NCBI GenBank assembly: GCA_033557465.1
Contig: CM066034.1
Span: 988,133,637-988,197,636, forward strand
Length of the DNA: 64,000 bases
Origin: Ichthyophis bannanicus
Lineage: Eukaryota; Chordata; Amphibia; Gymnophiona; Ichthyophiidae
Direction of reading: 5' to 3'
This document shows, in pieces, positions 32,976-43,200 of this stretch. The position numbers and the translations under genes are program-made. The notes below the pieces were generated by a model. It did no database searches. It was not told the origin of the DNA and saw only the letters and a list, made by a program, of their open reading frames with translations. Numbering within the stretch: position 1 is the stretch's first letter; every line of letters begins with the position of its first letter.

Positions 32976-33896
32976 CTAGTTTAAAAGCTGCTCTATCTCC
33001 TTTTTAAAGGTTAATGCCAGCAGCCTGGTTCCATCCCGGTTAAGGTGAAGCCCATCCCTTCGGAAGAGCCCCTCCTTTCCCCAGAATGTTCCCCAGTTCC
33101 TAACAAATCCGAACCCCTCATCTCTGCACCATTGTCTCATCCACGCATTGAGACTCCGGAGCTCTGCCTGCCTATTGGGTCCTGCGCGTGGAACGGGAAG
33201 CATTTCGGAGAACGCTACCCTGGAAGTTCTGGATTTCAACTTCCTACCTAAAAGCCTAAATTTAGCTTCCAGAACTTCCCTACCACATATTCCTATGTCA
33301 TTGGTACCAACATGTACCAAGACAGCAGACTCCTCCCCAGCACTATCTAAGACCTTATCTAGGTGGCGTGTGAGGTCCGCTACCTTCGCACCAGGCAGGC
33401 ATGTTACCAGGCGATCCTCACGTCCACCAGCCACCCAGCTATCTACATGCCTAATGATCGAATCACCAACTATAACTGCTGTCCTAACCCTTCCCACATG
33501 GGCACTTGGCCCTGGAGAAACCTCCTTGGTGCGAGAGGGGTTTACATCACCTGGAGGACAGGTCCTAGTTACAGGATCACTTCCTGCCACACCAGGGTGA
33601 TGCTCTCCTGTCACGTGACCTCTCTCCTCCATGGCAACAGGGATGCTGCCAGACTGGAGGTGGGACTTCAGGACTATATCCCTGTAGGTCTCGTCTATGT
33701 ACCTCTCTGTCTGTCTTATGTTTTCCAAGTCTGCTACTCTAGCCTCTAGAGAACGGACTCGTTCCCTGAGAGCAGAGAGCTCCTTGCACCTAGTGCACAC
33801 GTAAGACCTCTCACCAGCTGGGAGAAAATCATACATGTGACACTCAATGCAAAAGACTGGAAAGCCCACATCCCGCTGCTGGACTGCTGTCTGCAT
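32976..33896 (-). CDS. CR1 ORF1 protein with SGNH esterase-like domain
   Basis: An intact 306-residue frame. The N-terminus has a paired Cys motif (CIECHMYDF ... YVCTRCKEL) that could bind zinc, followed by a coiled coil (LSALRERVRSLEARVADLEN). From about residue 135 it is an SGNH hydrolase-type domain: block I VIVGDSIIRHVDSW, the GTNDI block, and the catalytic DGLHLNRDGTR box near the C-terminus. An esterase-like ORF1 is an established feature of CR1 elements; its role in transposition is not clear. It lies 35 bases ahead of ORF2. As the frame is open throughout, selection or youth is suggested. Confidence 0.92.
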   Translation of the reverse strand: MQTAVQQRDVGFPVFCIECHMYDFLPAGERSYVCTRCKELSALRERVRSLEARVADLENIRQTERYIDETYRDIVLKSHLQSGSIPVAMEERGHVTGEHHPGVAGSDPVTRTCPPGDVNPSRTKEVSPGPSAHVGRVRTAVIVGDSIIRHVDSWVAGGREDRLVTCLPGAKVADLTRHLDKVLDSAGEESAVLVHVGTNDIGICGREVLEAKFRLLGRKLKSRTSRVAFSEMLPVPRAGPNRQAELRSLNAWMRQWCRDEGFGFVRNWGTFWGKEGLFRRDGLHLNRDGTRLLALTFKKEIEQLLN

Positions 33897-34237
33897 CTTA
33901 GTTTTAAGTTTGTGTTTAGATCTTTAAGTTCTATATGTACTAAAGGGTGCAATGGATATTTATACCACTAAACTGTACCTAAGAAGTTTAATATACCTTG
34001 TTCACCTGAAGCTTAATTAATCTCAGGTCCTTGGTGTATGACTGATTTGGGTAATGAGCTTCACCTGAGAGCACCTCCTGTCTTTTAAGTTGTGCAAGTA
34101 CCTATAAAGCTGTGATTTTCCCAGGGGAGGGTGGGTGTGGGGAGGGAGGGATATAACACTTATTAAAAAAGGGCTGCTACACAGTACCTTGTCCTGTGCT
34201 GCTGAGGAAAACTATATTCTGATTTGATTTAAATTAT

Positions 34238-34490
34238 AGCTCTTTGCTGCTACTAGGCTCTAACCTATTATGAAATTTAAACTACAAGCTCTCTGCTGGA
34301 TTCTAAATTTAACCAGAAAGCTCTCTTCTGTGTTTTAATTTGAAACTAAAAGTACTTTGCTGATGCTAGGCCCTGAGTGACTATGAAATTTAAACTACAG
34401 CTGTCTACTGGGTATGAAAGGTAACCAGAAAGTTCTCTTCTGTGTTTTTAAATTGAATCTTAAACTGTTGCTACTAGGCCCTGACTGATT
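34238..34490 (-). repeat. Tandem repeats in the CR1 5' UTR
   Basis: Two units of about 110 bases and a partial third are recognisable by recurring ATGAAATTTAAACTACA, AACCAGAAAG.TCTCTTCTG and GCT.CTAGGC.CTGA blocks. The repeats lie 340-600 bases upstream of ORF1 in element orientation, where promoter-bearing monomers are found in several LINE families. Promoter activity here is inference. Confidence 0.7.
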
Positions 34491-35412
34491 TAACAAAAAA
34501 AATAGTGGGTTCACAGATTAATTAGCTTTAAAAGAAAAAAAATTCCTTTCAGAAAAATTCCCAGAAGTATATACTCACAATTTGAGATTTCTCTCCAGAA
34601 GTAACAGCCCCCCTTTCCAGTCCTTCAAGTCCTTATGAAGCCACCCTTTGAAACTTTAGCCACCACCTCCTTGAAATTTCTTTCTTGGAAGGTTATCTTT
34701 CTCATTGCAGTCACCTCAGCACGTCGCATCAGTGAGTTGCAAGCCTTGGTGGCCAACCCTCCTTATACAAGGTTCCATCATGATAAGGTAGTCCTCAGGA
34801 CCAATCCACACTTTATGCCCAAAGTGGTCTCGCCTTTTCATCTGAACCAAGAGGTATACTTATCTGTCTTTTTTCCAGGACCTCATGCATCAAGTGCAGA
34901 GAGGAATCTTTATACTTTGGATTGTAAAAGAGCTCTCGCCTTTTACTTACAAAGGACACAGCAACATAGAAAGTCTTCTCAACTCTTTGTTGCTTTTGAT
35001 CCTTCCCATTTAGGACTTCCAGTTTCTAAGAGAACACTGTCCAACTGGACTGCTCAGTGTATTTCTTTCGCCTACCAGAGTAGGAACCTTTCTCTGGAAG
35101 GCCATGTCACAGCTCACAATGTGAGGGCCATGGCAGCCTCAATGGCTCATCTGAACTCTGTGTCCATCGACCAAATCTGTCAAGCGGCCGCCTGGGCCTC
35201 GGTTCATACCTTCACAGCCCATTACTGTTTGGACAAGGACTCCCGCCGGGATGCCTTGTTTGGTCAGGCTGTTCTCAAACACCTGTTCCATTCCTAATCA
35301 ACTCCTACACACCTACCCTGGTTGGATGCCAGAGATCCATGGGGGGAGGTGGAGCCCTTTTCAGGGACACACAACTCTGGGGTCTCTCCCTGGCATCTGC
35401 AGCTAGGGAGTC

Positions 35413-35510
35413 CCCATATGTGAAGACTCATTCCTGCTTGTTCCTGGAGATAGCACAGTTACTTACCTGTAACAGGTGATCTCTGGGAACAGCAGGAATA
35501 AGTCTTCACA
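35413..35510. repeat. DIRS internal complementary region
   Basis: Its first half (35413-35449, CCCATATGTGAAGACTCATT onward) is the reverse complement of the outer left terminus at 25275-25311 with one mismatch. Its second half (35452-35510) is an exact reverse complement of the outer right terminus at 35722-35780, all 59 bases. AT lies between the halves. This is the sequence expected to pair with both ends and guide formation of the circular cDNA junction. Confidence 0.95.
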
Positions 35511-35590
35511 ACCCACCCACCTCCCCTAGGAGTTGTATCTCTCTATCTATCTTTCCTTCCCTCTCTCTCTTTGTCTCAGCTTTAAAACTC

Positions 35591-35780
35591 GAACTGGAGA
35601 GAGGCGGTTGGGAAAAGCGGGAAGGCAGCACGCAGGCACTGTGGGATGCTCCCAAAAGCTTTCCTATTGGACGCTGGGGAGCGTTCCCGCGCAGGCTCCA
35701 TCGGTACCGACGATACCCATATGTGAAGACTTATTCCTGCTGTTCCCAGAGATCACCTGTTACAGGTAAGTAACTGTGCT
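35591..35780 (+). repeat. DIRS right inverted terminal repeat with extension
   Basis: The part 35591-35745 mirrors the left repeat. It then extends about 35 bases beyond the left one (CAGAGATCACCTGTTACAGG, then TAAGTAACTGTGCT), as in other DIRS elements where the right repeat is slightly longer. The extension pairs with the internal complementary region. Confidence 0.93.
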
Positions 35781-35782
35781 TT

Positions 35783-36000
35783 ACCAAGTTACCCAGTTCC
35801 AGTTCCAAAGTGAGATTTTTTGCCATTTCTGGATTTAAATTTGCATTGCAATGCAGTATGGTGCTTGTAGTCTCGGATTTTACCCATTGGGATCAGTGCT
35901 GCAGGTCCTATAAATTATCAGAATGACATTGTCAGAAATCCCAGACAGGCTTAAATTCTCACGCCCAGAACACAGATAAACCTTCAGCAAATAGGTTTGT
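35783..36000. mobile_element. MITE relic next to the DIRS right end
   Basis: Blocks CCAAGTTACCC, TTTAAATTTGCATTGCA, TTTTACCCATTGG and TGCTGCAGGTCC match the reverse complement of the MITE at 24769-24980. Its first bases are missing at the DIRS junction, so the DIRS probably landed in or beside it. Confidence 0.7.
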
Positions 36001-36028
36001 CAACTGGCTCCAAATTTTCAGAACAGAT

Positions 36029-36250
36029 TGATTTTATTTATTTACATTCTCTTATATACCGCACTATTCGGCATCAGCGCGGTTCACATAGAACAAAAAG
36101 TCTCAGTACAATAACAAGCATGAGTTTACAGATAACAAGGGAAGGAACTTGGATAACAAGGGAAACTATTTACAGTCTATTTACAGATGTAACACTACTG
36201 CATGGATACAAGTTATTAGGAACAGGTGCTAAGAATATATTTAATAATCA
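36029..36250 (-). mobile_element. L2/SINE-type 3' tail, inverted
   Basis: TTTATTTATTTACATTCTCT with TATACCGCACTATTCGGCAT and AGCGCGGTTCACATAGAAC is an inverted L2-type tail, related over about 150 bases to 9301-9460. Confidence 0.6.
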
Positions 36251-36298
36251 AAGCGATCCAGTCTGGTTTTATCCCATGGCAATCCTGATACCCCATAG

Positions 36299-37544
36299 CA
36301 GGGGTGGCCAACTCCAGTTCTAGTGCACCATGATCCAGCCTGGTTTTCAGGATGCCCCTAATGAATACTCATGAAATATATTTGCATGCACTGGGAGACA
36401 GTAGATGTAAATATACCTCATATTACTACGCTGATGACCTGGTTTTTCTCCATCACACCTCTCCTCATTCTCCCGACCTCTCCCCTCTGGACACCTGCCT
36501 CACCGCTGTTGCCAACTGGCTCACTACGCACTGCCTCCACCTTAACCTCACTAAAACTCTTGCCATCTGGTTCTCTCGTGGTGATACTTCTCCTCAGATT
36601 GCCCCCTCTTTTTCCGGCTCCCCAGTTCCATTGGTCTCCTCCTTCCGTTATCTGGGAGTCTTCTTTGACTCTCATCTTTCCTTCCACGATCACATTGCTC
36701 ACGTGTCAAAATCCTCCTTCTATTTCCTTCGTCAGATTCGCGCCATCAGGCCTTTTCTCACTGCACAAGCACTCACCACCCTTCTTCTTTCTCTGGTCAT
36801 GTCTCGCGTCGATTTCTGTAACTCTGTTCTAGCTGGTCTCCCTGCCACTCAACTTCACCACCTTCAACGCATCCCAAACACCGCTGCCCGTCTCATTTTC
36901 CACTCCTCCCCCCGTGATCACGTTACGCCTTTGCTCATTCACCTCCATTGGCTTCCTGTCAAGTCTCGCATTCACTTCAAAGTTCTGACAATCCTGCATC
37001 GTGTCCTCTACTCCCATTCCCCTCAGTATCTCGCTGATCTTGTTCATTTTCATACCTCATCTCGTTCCCTGCGGTCCTTCCACCTCAACCGCCTTCATCT
37101 CCCTTCACCTGCCCAAGCTCACCTTCAGTCCATTCGTTCCTCTGCTTTCTTTTTCCTTGGCCCTGCCCTATGGAACTCTCTCCCCTCCTCCATCCGACTC
37201 GAACAGACACTTACTACCTTCAAGAACAAACTCAAAACCCATCTCTTTGCCCTTGCCTTCGATCTCCCTGACCCCTCTGTGTAGCCCTCACCCCTTCTTT
37301 TCCCACTTCCCCTCTCTTCTCCTCTTGTCCTGTCGTGTGGTTCTGCCTGGTTTGCTTTCCTGTTAATATTGTAATTTCCTTTCCTCTTTTCACTTCATGA
37401 TTTCTTTGTTTTTTTGTATCATGTAAACCGCTTTGATATATATATATTTGTAGAGCGGTATATTAAATCAATAAACATAAACATAAACATGAATATTCAT
37501 TAGGTTGGATCATGGTGCACTAGGACCAGAGTTGGTCACCCCTG
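36299..37544. mobile_element. hAT-type MITE interrupted by an L2 fragment
   Basis: The ends CAGGGGTGGCCAACTCC and, reversed, CAGGGGTGACCAACTCTGG are inverted copies, with ATGAATACTCATGAAATATA near the left and ATGAATATTCATTAG near the right as subterminal inverted parts. The flanks CCCCATAG (36291-36298) and CCTCATAA (37545-37552) agree at six of eight positions, a worn hAT-size duplication. The middle is an L2 insertion. Confidence 0.8.
36405..37495 (+). pseudogene. 5'-truncated L2 LINE, open RT C-terminal frame
   Basis: The piece starts at the RT catalytic motif (SYYYADDLVFLHH) and is open for about 290 codons to the stop at 37282-37284. Recognisable parts are AVANWLTTHCLHLNLTKT, SSFRYLGVFFDSHLSFHDHI, LHWLPVKSRIHFKVLTILHR and the L2 end FFLGPALWNSLPSSIRLEQT then FKNKLKTHLFALAF. 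The 3' UTR carries ATGTAAACCGCTTTGATATA and ends in repeated ATAAAC. It cannot encode a full enzyme, since the N-terminal half is lost by truncation, but the open frame suggests a recent insertion. Confidence 0.9.
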
Positions 37545-37599
37545 CCTCATAATCTTGCCTTTTTTAGGCACTGTAATAGGGGAATGTCTACTAAAGTGC

Positions 37600-37652
37600 G
37601 TTAGCTGCTACCGCGGTGCTAATGCAGGATTAATGCCGTGATAGCAGCTAAC
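37600..37652. repeat. Short palindrome
   Basis: GTTAGCTGCTACCGCGGTGC and its facing arm GTGATAGCAGCTAAC form 24-base arms with some mismatches. It may be the core of a MITE. Confidence 0.6.
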
Positions 37653-39325
37653 CCATGAAAACAAAAGGCAATTTCCTGTAATATCTAATTTTTGCAAGGT
37701 GCGGCTCCCTAGGACAGGACCAGGGTGAAGAGTGGAGGTGGCCATGGTTGGCAACCACCACGCAAAAAAGATTTCACGTGGTGACTGCCAAATTTGGGCC
37801 CGAACGTGGCAACAGATAACACCACCTCAAAGATGATGTTATCTGCGGGGAGGCCCGATAACGCAAGCTCTTCCCTGCCCCTCACCATATTGTTGGCACC
37901 ACGCTGCTCTGATCTGCGGCACCGATGATATACTGTAAAATATATAGTAAAATGTGTGCCCCCGCACAGCACAGATCCCCCCTGGACAGCTTCCCATAGG
38001 GAGCTTCCTAGAGGGGATTGGTACACCCCTCAATTGACAGAGTCCTGGTTAGCCAGTTGCACTATGACCTCTCTCTCTCCCCCCTCCTCCCCCGGTACAC
38101 CCTCTCCTTCCCACTACCCCTTCCCAAAACAAATCCCAACTAACCAGCCATCAAAGGGAGACCCCGTGCCCCCACCATGGTCCCCCCACATACCTTAAAT
38201 CCATGGTAGTCTAGTGGAGAATGGGACAGGAGCAATCCTCCTTGCTCTTGCCCTGTCTTGCAGCCAATACAAAATGGCCACCGTCATGAGGAGCTGCCCT
38301 CTAGCCTCTCGCTAAGGTGCAGCACCACGAGATTGCACCCATCTTTGTTTGTTGAAAACGGGAGAAGATGTGGGTTTGCAGCTGCCTAGGCCCAAAGTGA
38401 ACGTTTCTGGAATCCCTGCTCCTAAACTACCCTGCAGGTAATGAGAGATAATGGAGGTTTGGCCTGCTTGTCAGTCAGTGGTCAGGGGATGTCTCCTGTG
38501 TTTTGGAGGGAAATATTTAAGATCCTGTCTTTAAGGAGTCAAAGATTCTTCCTCCACACAGGTTCCAGGAGAGGGGCTATAGAAGCTCAGGACCTAAAGA
38601 GCAGCTTCTCTAATAACCAGTAAGGTCATCCAGCTGGGACAGTATATGCCCTAAGCTGGCTAGGCTTAACACAGGAAAAGGAGTCCTGGGTTGGAAAACC
38701 AGCAGAGAGCAGTTTTGAAAGCAGTTGAGGCACCAAGGGCTCAAGTCGAGGTCCCAGAGGAATCAAGGTGAAACAGAGTTTTTGATTCCCTCAGCAATGG
38801 ATGTATATCCCAGCTCTAGAATTGAAAGGCCCGGTGTAGTGGTGTGAGGAATCACTCTGCACGGTGTATCCTGAACACATTGGCAAAGGAATTTTGCCAT
38901 TTCGGCTGAAAGATAGCCCTATTTTTCTCACTCTCTTGGGTGGAAGAGTGGCTTTCTCACTTTGCAGCTCCCTCTTGGAGATATGTGGGATGGAGAGGTT
39001 TTGGACTAATCTTTTTGTAGCGTCCACAGTAGTTGACAATGCTATATTTAAGCAAGTACTGATCAATGAACTGAGGAGGCGAAGATGGGTTCTCTCAGAG
39101 TATACCTTGCAGAATTCATTGAAACAAGGCTGAGGAATTTAGCATGGGACCATGTAGCAGAGGGGGAGCCATATCCGGGATCCTGGATGAATAAAGAGAA
39201 TGTACCGAAAGGGTAGCCATGGCACCTCTAAGGACTTAAAGCAAGGACTTCCTCTTGTTAGACTTTCAGCTTTAAGCTTTTTTCTCTTGTTGTTTTGCTC
39301 AGTTTTCATTCTGTATATATTCATT
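37653..39325. other. Unassigned stretch, about 1.7 kb
   Basis: No gene or element is recognised. The open frame at 38864-39133 (+) has no similarity that I can name. The frames at 37709-38026 (-) and 37956-38198 (+) overlap one another. Confidence 0.35.
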
Positions 39326-39735
39326 TTCGGGGTGGAGGTGGTAGATAAAAATACAGTGATGGAATTCAAAAATATGTGGGATAAACACAGAGGATCTCTA
39401 AATAGCATGAGGATGGAATCCAAGGTTAGAGCATTTCCACTCAAAGCAAAAGTCACATGACTTCTCGTACTCCATAAAAAGCATTGGGGGGGGGGGGGGG
39501 GATCTGCCCTGAGCAGTACAACCAGAAAAAAAATGCATGGGGGGGGGGGGGGTCATCTGCACAGAGTGGCAATTACAACCGTAAACAAAGGCATGGGAGG
39601 TAAAACGCACAGAGCGGCTGTACAGCCATAAGCAGAGGCCTGGGCAGGAGTTACAGCCCTGACCACTTTACTGGGCAGACTGGATAGACCACCCTGGTCT
39701 TTATCTGCCATCATTTCCTGTTTTACTGTGCTGAT
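39326..39735 (+). pseudogene. CR1 3' fragment with decayed tandem tail
   Basis: The frame reads EVVDKNTVMEFKNMWDKHRG, the end of CR1 ORF2 as in the 46-48 kb copy (VVETRTVSEFKEAWDKRRGS). It is followed by three to four diverged units of about 50 bases starting at the G-runs 39485 and 39540 (GCATGGG ... CTGCACAGAG.GGC). It then ends with GGGCAGACTGGATAGACCAC and CTTTATCTGCCATCATTT, a CR1 3' UTR signature. It is inactive. Confidence 0.75.
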
Positions 39736-40247
39736 GATACCCCGGCAATGCGGACGGCTATGCTTGCAGGATTTGATTCCTTTTATTTTCTTGTCGCGCT
39801 AGCTGAAGCCTGATCCTGCAAAACTCTTCATTTTTGCTGTTTCAGTATTTATTGCTGCTTTATCTCTATTTCTCACATTTTTCCAGTTTTTGTCTTTTGC
39901 ACAGCACCTCAGGGGCCGCCCTCGCCCCCTTAGTGAAAGAATGGGCTACACCCCTCTCCCACATTACCCCAGTTTCCAACTGGTTTTTCATTATTTAGAT
40001 TTACTCTTTATTGCCTAAATTCCAACTAAATATTCAGAGTGATGAAAAGTCCAGTGTTCTTTTACTAAATGTTTCAGATTTTATGCAGGCAAATCTCAGA
40101 CACTTATCTGCATTGGGAAGGGGGGGGATGGACACCTTAGTTCCAGGTTTGAGTAACAAGGTGTGGAGGAGGGAAGAGGAGTCATTACCTCCCCCCCCCC
40201 CATCCCATGACAGCCACACTTTCACTTCCAATTAGACAAATTGATGG
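39736..40247. other. Unassigned stretch
   Basis: No gene is recognised. G- and C-runs occur at 40120-40128 and 40191-40201. Confidence 0.35.
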
Positions 40248-40690
40248 AGAAATATTTATTTATTTGAAAGGCTTATATACCGTTTTTACAAAGATAAAGG
40301 TGGTTTACATTTTAGCATAACTTTCCAGAGAACACGGTTTAAATATAACATAATTAAACATAAAACATAAAACTTAACAACTTTACATGGAAACATGTGA
40401 GAGTCATAAACAGCATGTTGGGATATTTATAAGGGATAGGGAGGGGGAGGAACTGGACTGAAGGTTAGGTAGTATTTGGCAGTCAAAAGGTTCTGGAGTG
40501 TAGTTCTCAGTTCATGTTGGTGGTATGGGTGGCTAAGTTATCTCCAAAATCTTTAAGCAGGGAGGTTTTCAGTAGCTTTCGGAAGTCTACAAGATCAGCA
40601 GTGGCTATAATATTTCCAGGCAGAAATCGAAACAGTGCTGCATTTCTCCCATACTGTGCAAAATGTAAAGAGAATGGATATAAATTCTAA
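40248..40690 (-). pseudogene. L2 LINE 3' end
   Basis: On the minus strand the last codons of L2 ORF2 are visible (YGRNAALFRFLPGNI, DFRKLLKTSLLKDFG) up to a stop near 40500. The 3' UTR ends with GTAAACCACCTTTATCTTTG and CGGTATATAAG plus an AATAAATAAAT tail at 40248. It is 5'-truncated and inactive. Confidence 0.75.
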
Positions 40691-42320
40691 AACTGACATA
40701 TCCAAATCACTAAAATGAAAATAATTTTTTCCTACTCCCTCTGTCCCTCTGATAGGAGGCTGCTAAACAGATGGAAGTCAGGGACACAGCAGGAAAATCC
40801 CCAAAAATCACAGACATCCGGCAACTCTATCTTTTACCCACTCACCAAGACGGGTTTGAGGTGAGAGCTGTGTGCGCTTTGGGTCCCGATCACCAGTACC
40901 AATAGCATAATAAGTTACCAGAGTCTCTCCCTCTCTGCAGCATAAATGGTCTTTAGGTTTGCAGCCGTGAATGAAAAATGTCATAAATAGAGCAGGGGCG
41001 AAAGCAACTGATGTATCTTTTCCACATTAGCTCAGGGGGTTCCTTCCCCCGTTGGTAGCCTGGACGATGTCAGCAGAAGTCCAAAACAATCAGCTCATTC
41101 AATATTTGTTAAATCGGTCACACTGAATGAATGCAGGGCACATGAATAGACGCCTCTTATTTTATGAATAGAAGCCATAATTCATTGTTAGGCCAAAAAC
41201 TTCTCAACACAGCAAAGAAATAAGTGACTGAAGAAACCAGTTTATACTGAATTCCTTCTCTGTGTTTCGTGACAAGTAATCACATTTCCGGTTCATCTTC
41301 TGTCTCTGCTAATGAATGAAACGTACTAGAGACTCTAGGCAAAGCAGCTAAATCTGGTTCAGAAGAGATGCAGGCCTCTAAAGATCCAGCAGTTCTGACT
41401 AGAGTCCTGCTCTAGGACCAATGCCATGCGTGAACGATGAGACAGAAGTTACTCTAGATATGGGCTGGGCAACAGAAGTGGTGTGCTTGTTTTGGCAAGG
41501 GCCAAGGCCCAGCATGTATACAGTCCTGATGCAGGGGCAATAACAACATGCACTGGGCCACCTTTATCTGATAAGATTTTGGGTGCAAGGCTGGATTGAA
41601 GATGTTGATGGTCAAAGACAGGGCTGGAGAGTAGTGGAGAGGGGAGATTTCTCCCCCCGAGATCATAACTCCTGTTTGGTCCAGGTATTTGGTGTCTTCA
41701 AAAGTTGGCACCTTAGGCAGCTGGCTATGTCTACATCTGGGCCTATTTGGACATCTAGGATAAGCAAGTTGGAAAAAGGAATTCCATTTTTTTGAGGGTT
41801 TTTTTTTTTAATGTGGTGTCCCCTCCCTTAAATTGATGAAAATTATTGAAAAGGGAAACTGTACTCCCTGTTAGCACTTTGATCTTACAGCAGGTTACTA
41901 AAACAGCAGAAATGACAAACCTCAAAGGAGATTATAGAAGCCTGAAACAATAGAAAATGGGACAACAATATAGAGACCAAGGAAATATGGCAGAAAGATA
42001 CATAAATATTTCCCACTGCATTGGGAGCCACAGTCTTGATAAAGAAGAATTCCCAAGCACATCTTTATAAATTACCCATACCTGTTACGTTTTACAAACT
42101 CCAGCAGGAGGCGCTCTTTGTCACGATGCATGTACTACGCCGAGCATTAACAGTAAATTTGAGAGACAGAGATCACACTCCCCATGCCCTGGCTTAGAAG
42201 TGAGGTTCATGACTGTCATGGTACGCGCAAAACTAACCCATTTGGAGAACTACCCCTAGAGAACCAAATAGGAAATATAAGGAAGACAAGGCTAAAGCAA
42301 AAAGTGTATATTTATTTTCT
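40691..42320. other. Unassigned stretch, about 1.6 kb
   Basis: No gene, RNA or element is recognised in this part. Confidence 0.35.
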
Positions 42321-42638
42321 ACAATCAGAGAAAATATTTTTTCACTCAACGCGTAATCAAACTCTGGAATTTGTTAGCAGAGGATGTAGTAGAAGCTTTT
42401 AGTGTAACTGAATTTAAAAGAGGTTTGGATGAGTTCCTGAAGAAAAAGTCCATAAAACATTATTAAAGTGGACTGGGGCAATCCATTGCTTGCCCATGGG
42501 ACAACCAGCATGGAATCTGTATACATTTTGGGATTCTGACAGGTATTTGCAACCTGGATTGGCTACTGTTGGAAACAGGATACTGGGCTTGATGGATCCT
42601 TGGTCTGACCCAGTATGGCAGATCTTATGTTTCTATGT
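42321..42638 (+). pseudogene. CR1 3' end fragment
   Basis: Frames encode the last part of CR1 ORF2 (FFHSTRNQTLEFVSRG, with FKRGLDEFLKKKSIKHY in another frame), followed by the 3' UTR with CTGGGCTTGATGGATCCTTG and an altered TTATGTTTCTATG end. It is inactive. Confidence 0.85.
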
Positions 42639-43117
42639 AAACTATTGGCCTCCTCAAATACACCAAAAGTAAATTTTAAATCTTTAGCTTCTTTCTCAAG
42701 AAAAATGCCAGCTTCTGTGGCTGAAAAACATTCTCCTCTGGTTGCTAGTGAATATGAATATGAACTAGAGGAATAAAGTTCTAACTTTGATAAACATCCT
42801 CGTTTGGATGTTGAAACGCAATGTAGAAACAGGACAGCAACTTCAACATCCAAGGAAAAGACCCAGTCTCTTACTTTCCAACTATTTATTACAATAAGTA
42901 CAATTAAAGCATTTACTGCAATAACTGCGATGAAGAGGCCGCACTATTCTGATTCAACGTGCAGCAGGCTGAGTCTGTCTGAATTGTCTGTTCCAGCTAG
43001 CAGCGATGGCGAACCTATGGCACGCGTGCCAGCTGTGGCACGCGAAGGCCTTGCAGCTGGCACGCGGGAAGGTCCGCAATTAAGATATGCGGCGCGGCGG
43101 GAGGTGAGTGTGCTGGC

Positions 43118-43200
43118 AGGGCCGGCCTGTCCATTGAGCAAGAATGTTTTTTGCACAGGGCCCCGCGTTTCAGGGGGCCCCACGCAAAAAACATTCTTCA
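43118..43200. mobile_element. MITE-like end with small hairpin
   Basis: CAGGGCCGGCCTGTCCATTG matches one end of the CAGGGCCGG MITE family. It is followed by a hairpin with AAGAATGTTTTTTGC facing GCAAAAAACATTCTT around CAGGGCCCC/GGGGCCCC. No matching outer end was found. Confidence 0.5.

Larger units (their letters stand above)
29802..34631 (-). mobile_element. Near full-length CR1 LINE inserted in the DIRS recombinase
   Basis: A CR1 retrotransposon on the minus strand with 5' UTR (33897-34631), ORF1 (33896-32976), ORF2 (32940-29978) and a 3' UTR ending in TTATGTTC-type repeats. It splits the DIRS recombinase gene. CTTATGAA is present at both junctions (29794-29801 and 34632-34639), either a target duplication or a match to the 3' repeat. 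The length of 4.83 kb is near the full size for the family. It is damaged only by one frameshift and one stop in ORF2. Confidence 0.92.
28876..35297 (+). pseudogene. DIRS tyrosine recombinase, split by CR1 insertion
   Basis: This enzyme integrates the circular DIRS cDNA. It overlaps the RT/RNase H gene in another frame, as is usual for DIRS. The N-terminal part (29430-29801) contains HLSQQVRDIIHASRKPSTRR and a core-binding-like domain (TRRSYAFKWKRFTIWCSEKG, NSVRVHLSAIAASLKSL). The reading continues, in the same frame, at 34632 with LMKPPFETLATTSLKFL. Catalytic features are visible: R in SARRISELQAL, the H..R box in AHNVRAMAAS, and the nucleophile Tyr in HTFTAHYCLD. It stops at 35297. No frameshift is found in this gene, so only the CR1 breaks it. 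The true start is uncertain. Confidence 0.9.
25275..35780 (+). mobile_element. DIRS retrotransposon, structurally complete, split by a CR1
   Basis: The element moves via an RNA copy and integrates with a tyrosine recombinase rather than a DDE integrase. It has inverted terminal repeats (25275-25436 and 35591-35745), a right-end extension to 35780, an internal complementary region (35413-35510), and three coding regions in the usual order: gag, RT/RNase H, recombinase. Without the CR1 (29802-34631) it would be about 5.7 kb, normal for the group. As expected, no target duplication is seen at its ends. The three genes are damaged only by one stop, three single-base losses and the CR1 insertion. 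Confidence 0.93.

Noticed and set aside
38864..39133. 89-codon frame on + upstream of a CR1 fragment
   Set aside because: It does not align with CR1 parts expected at this distance, and no other family fits.
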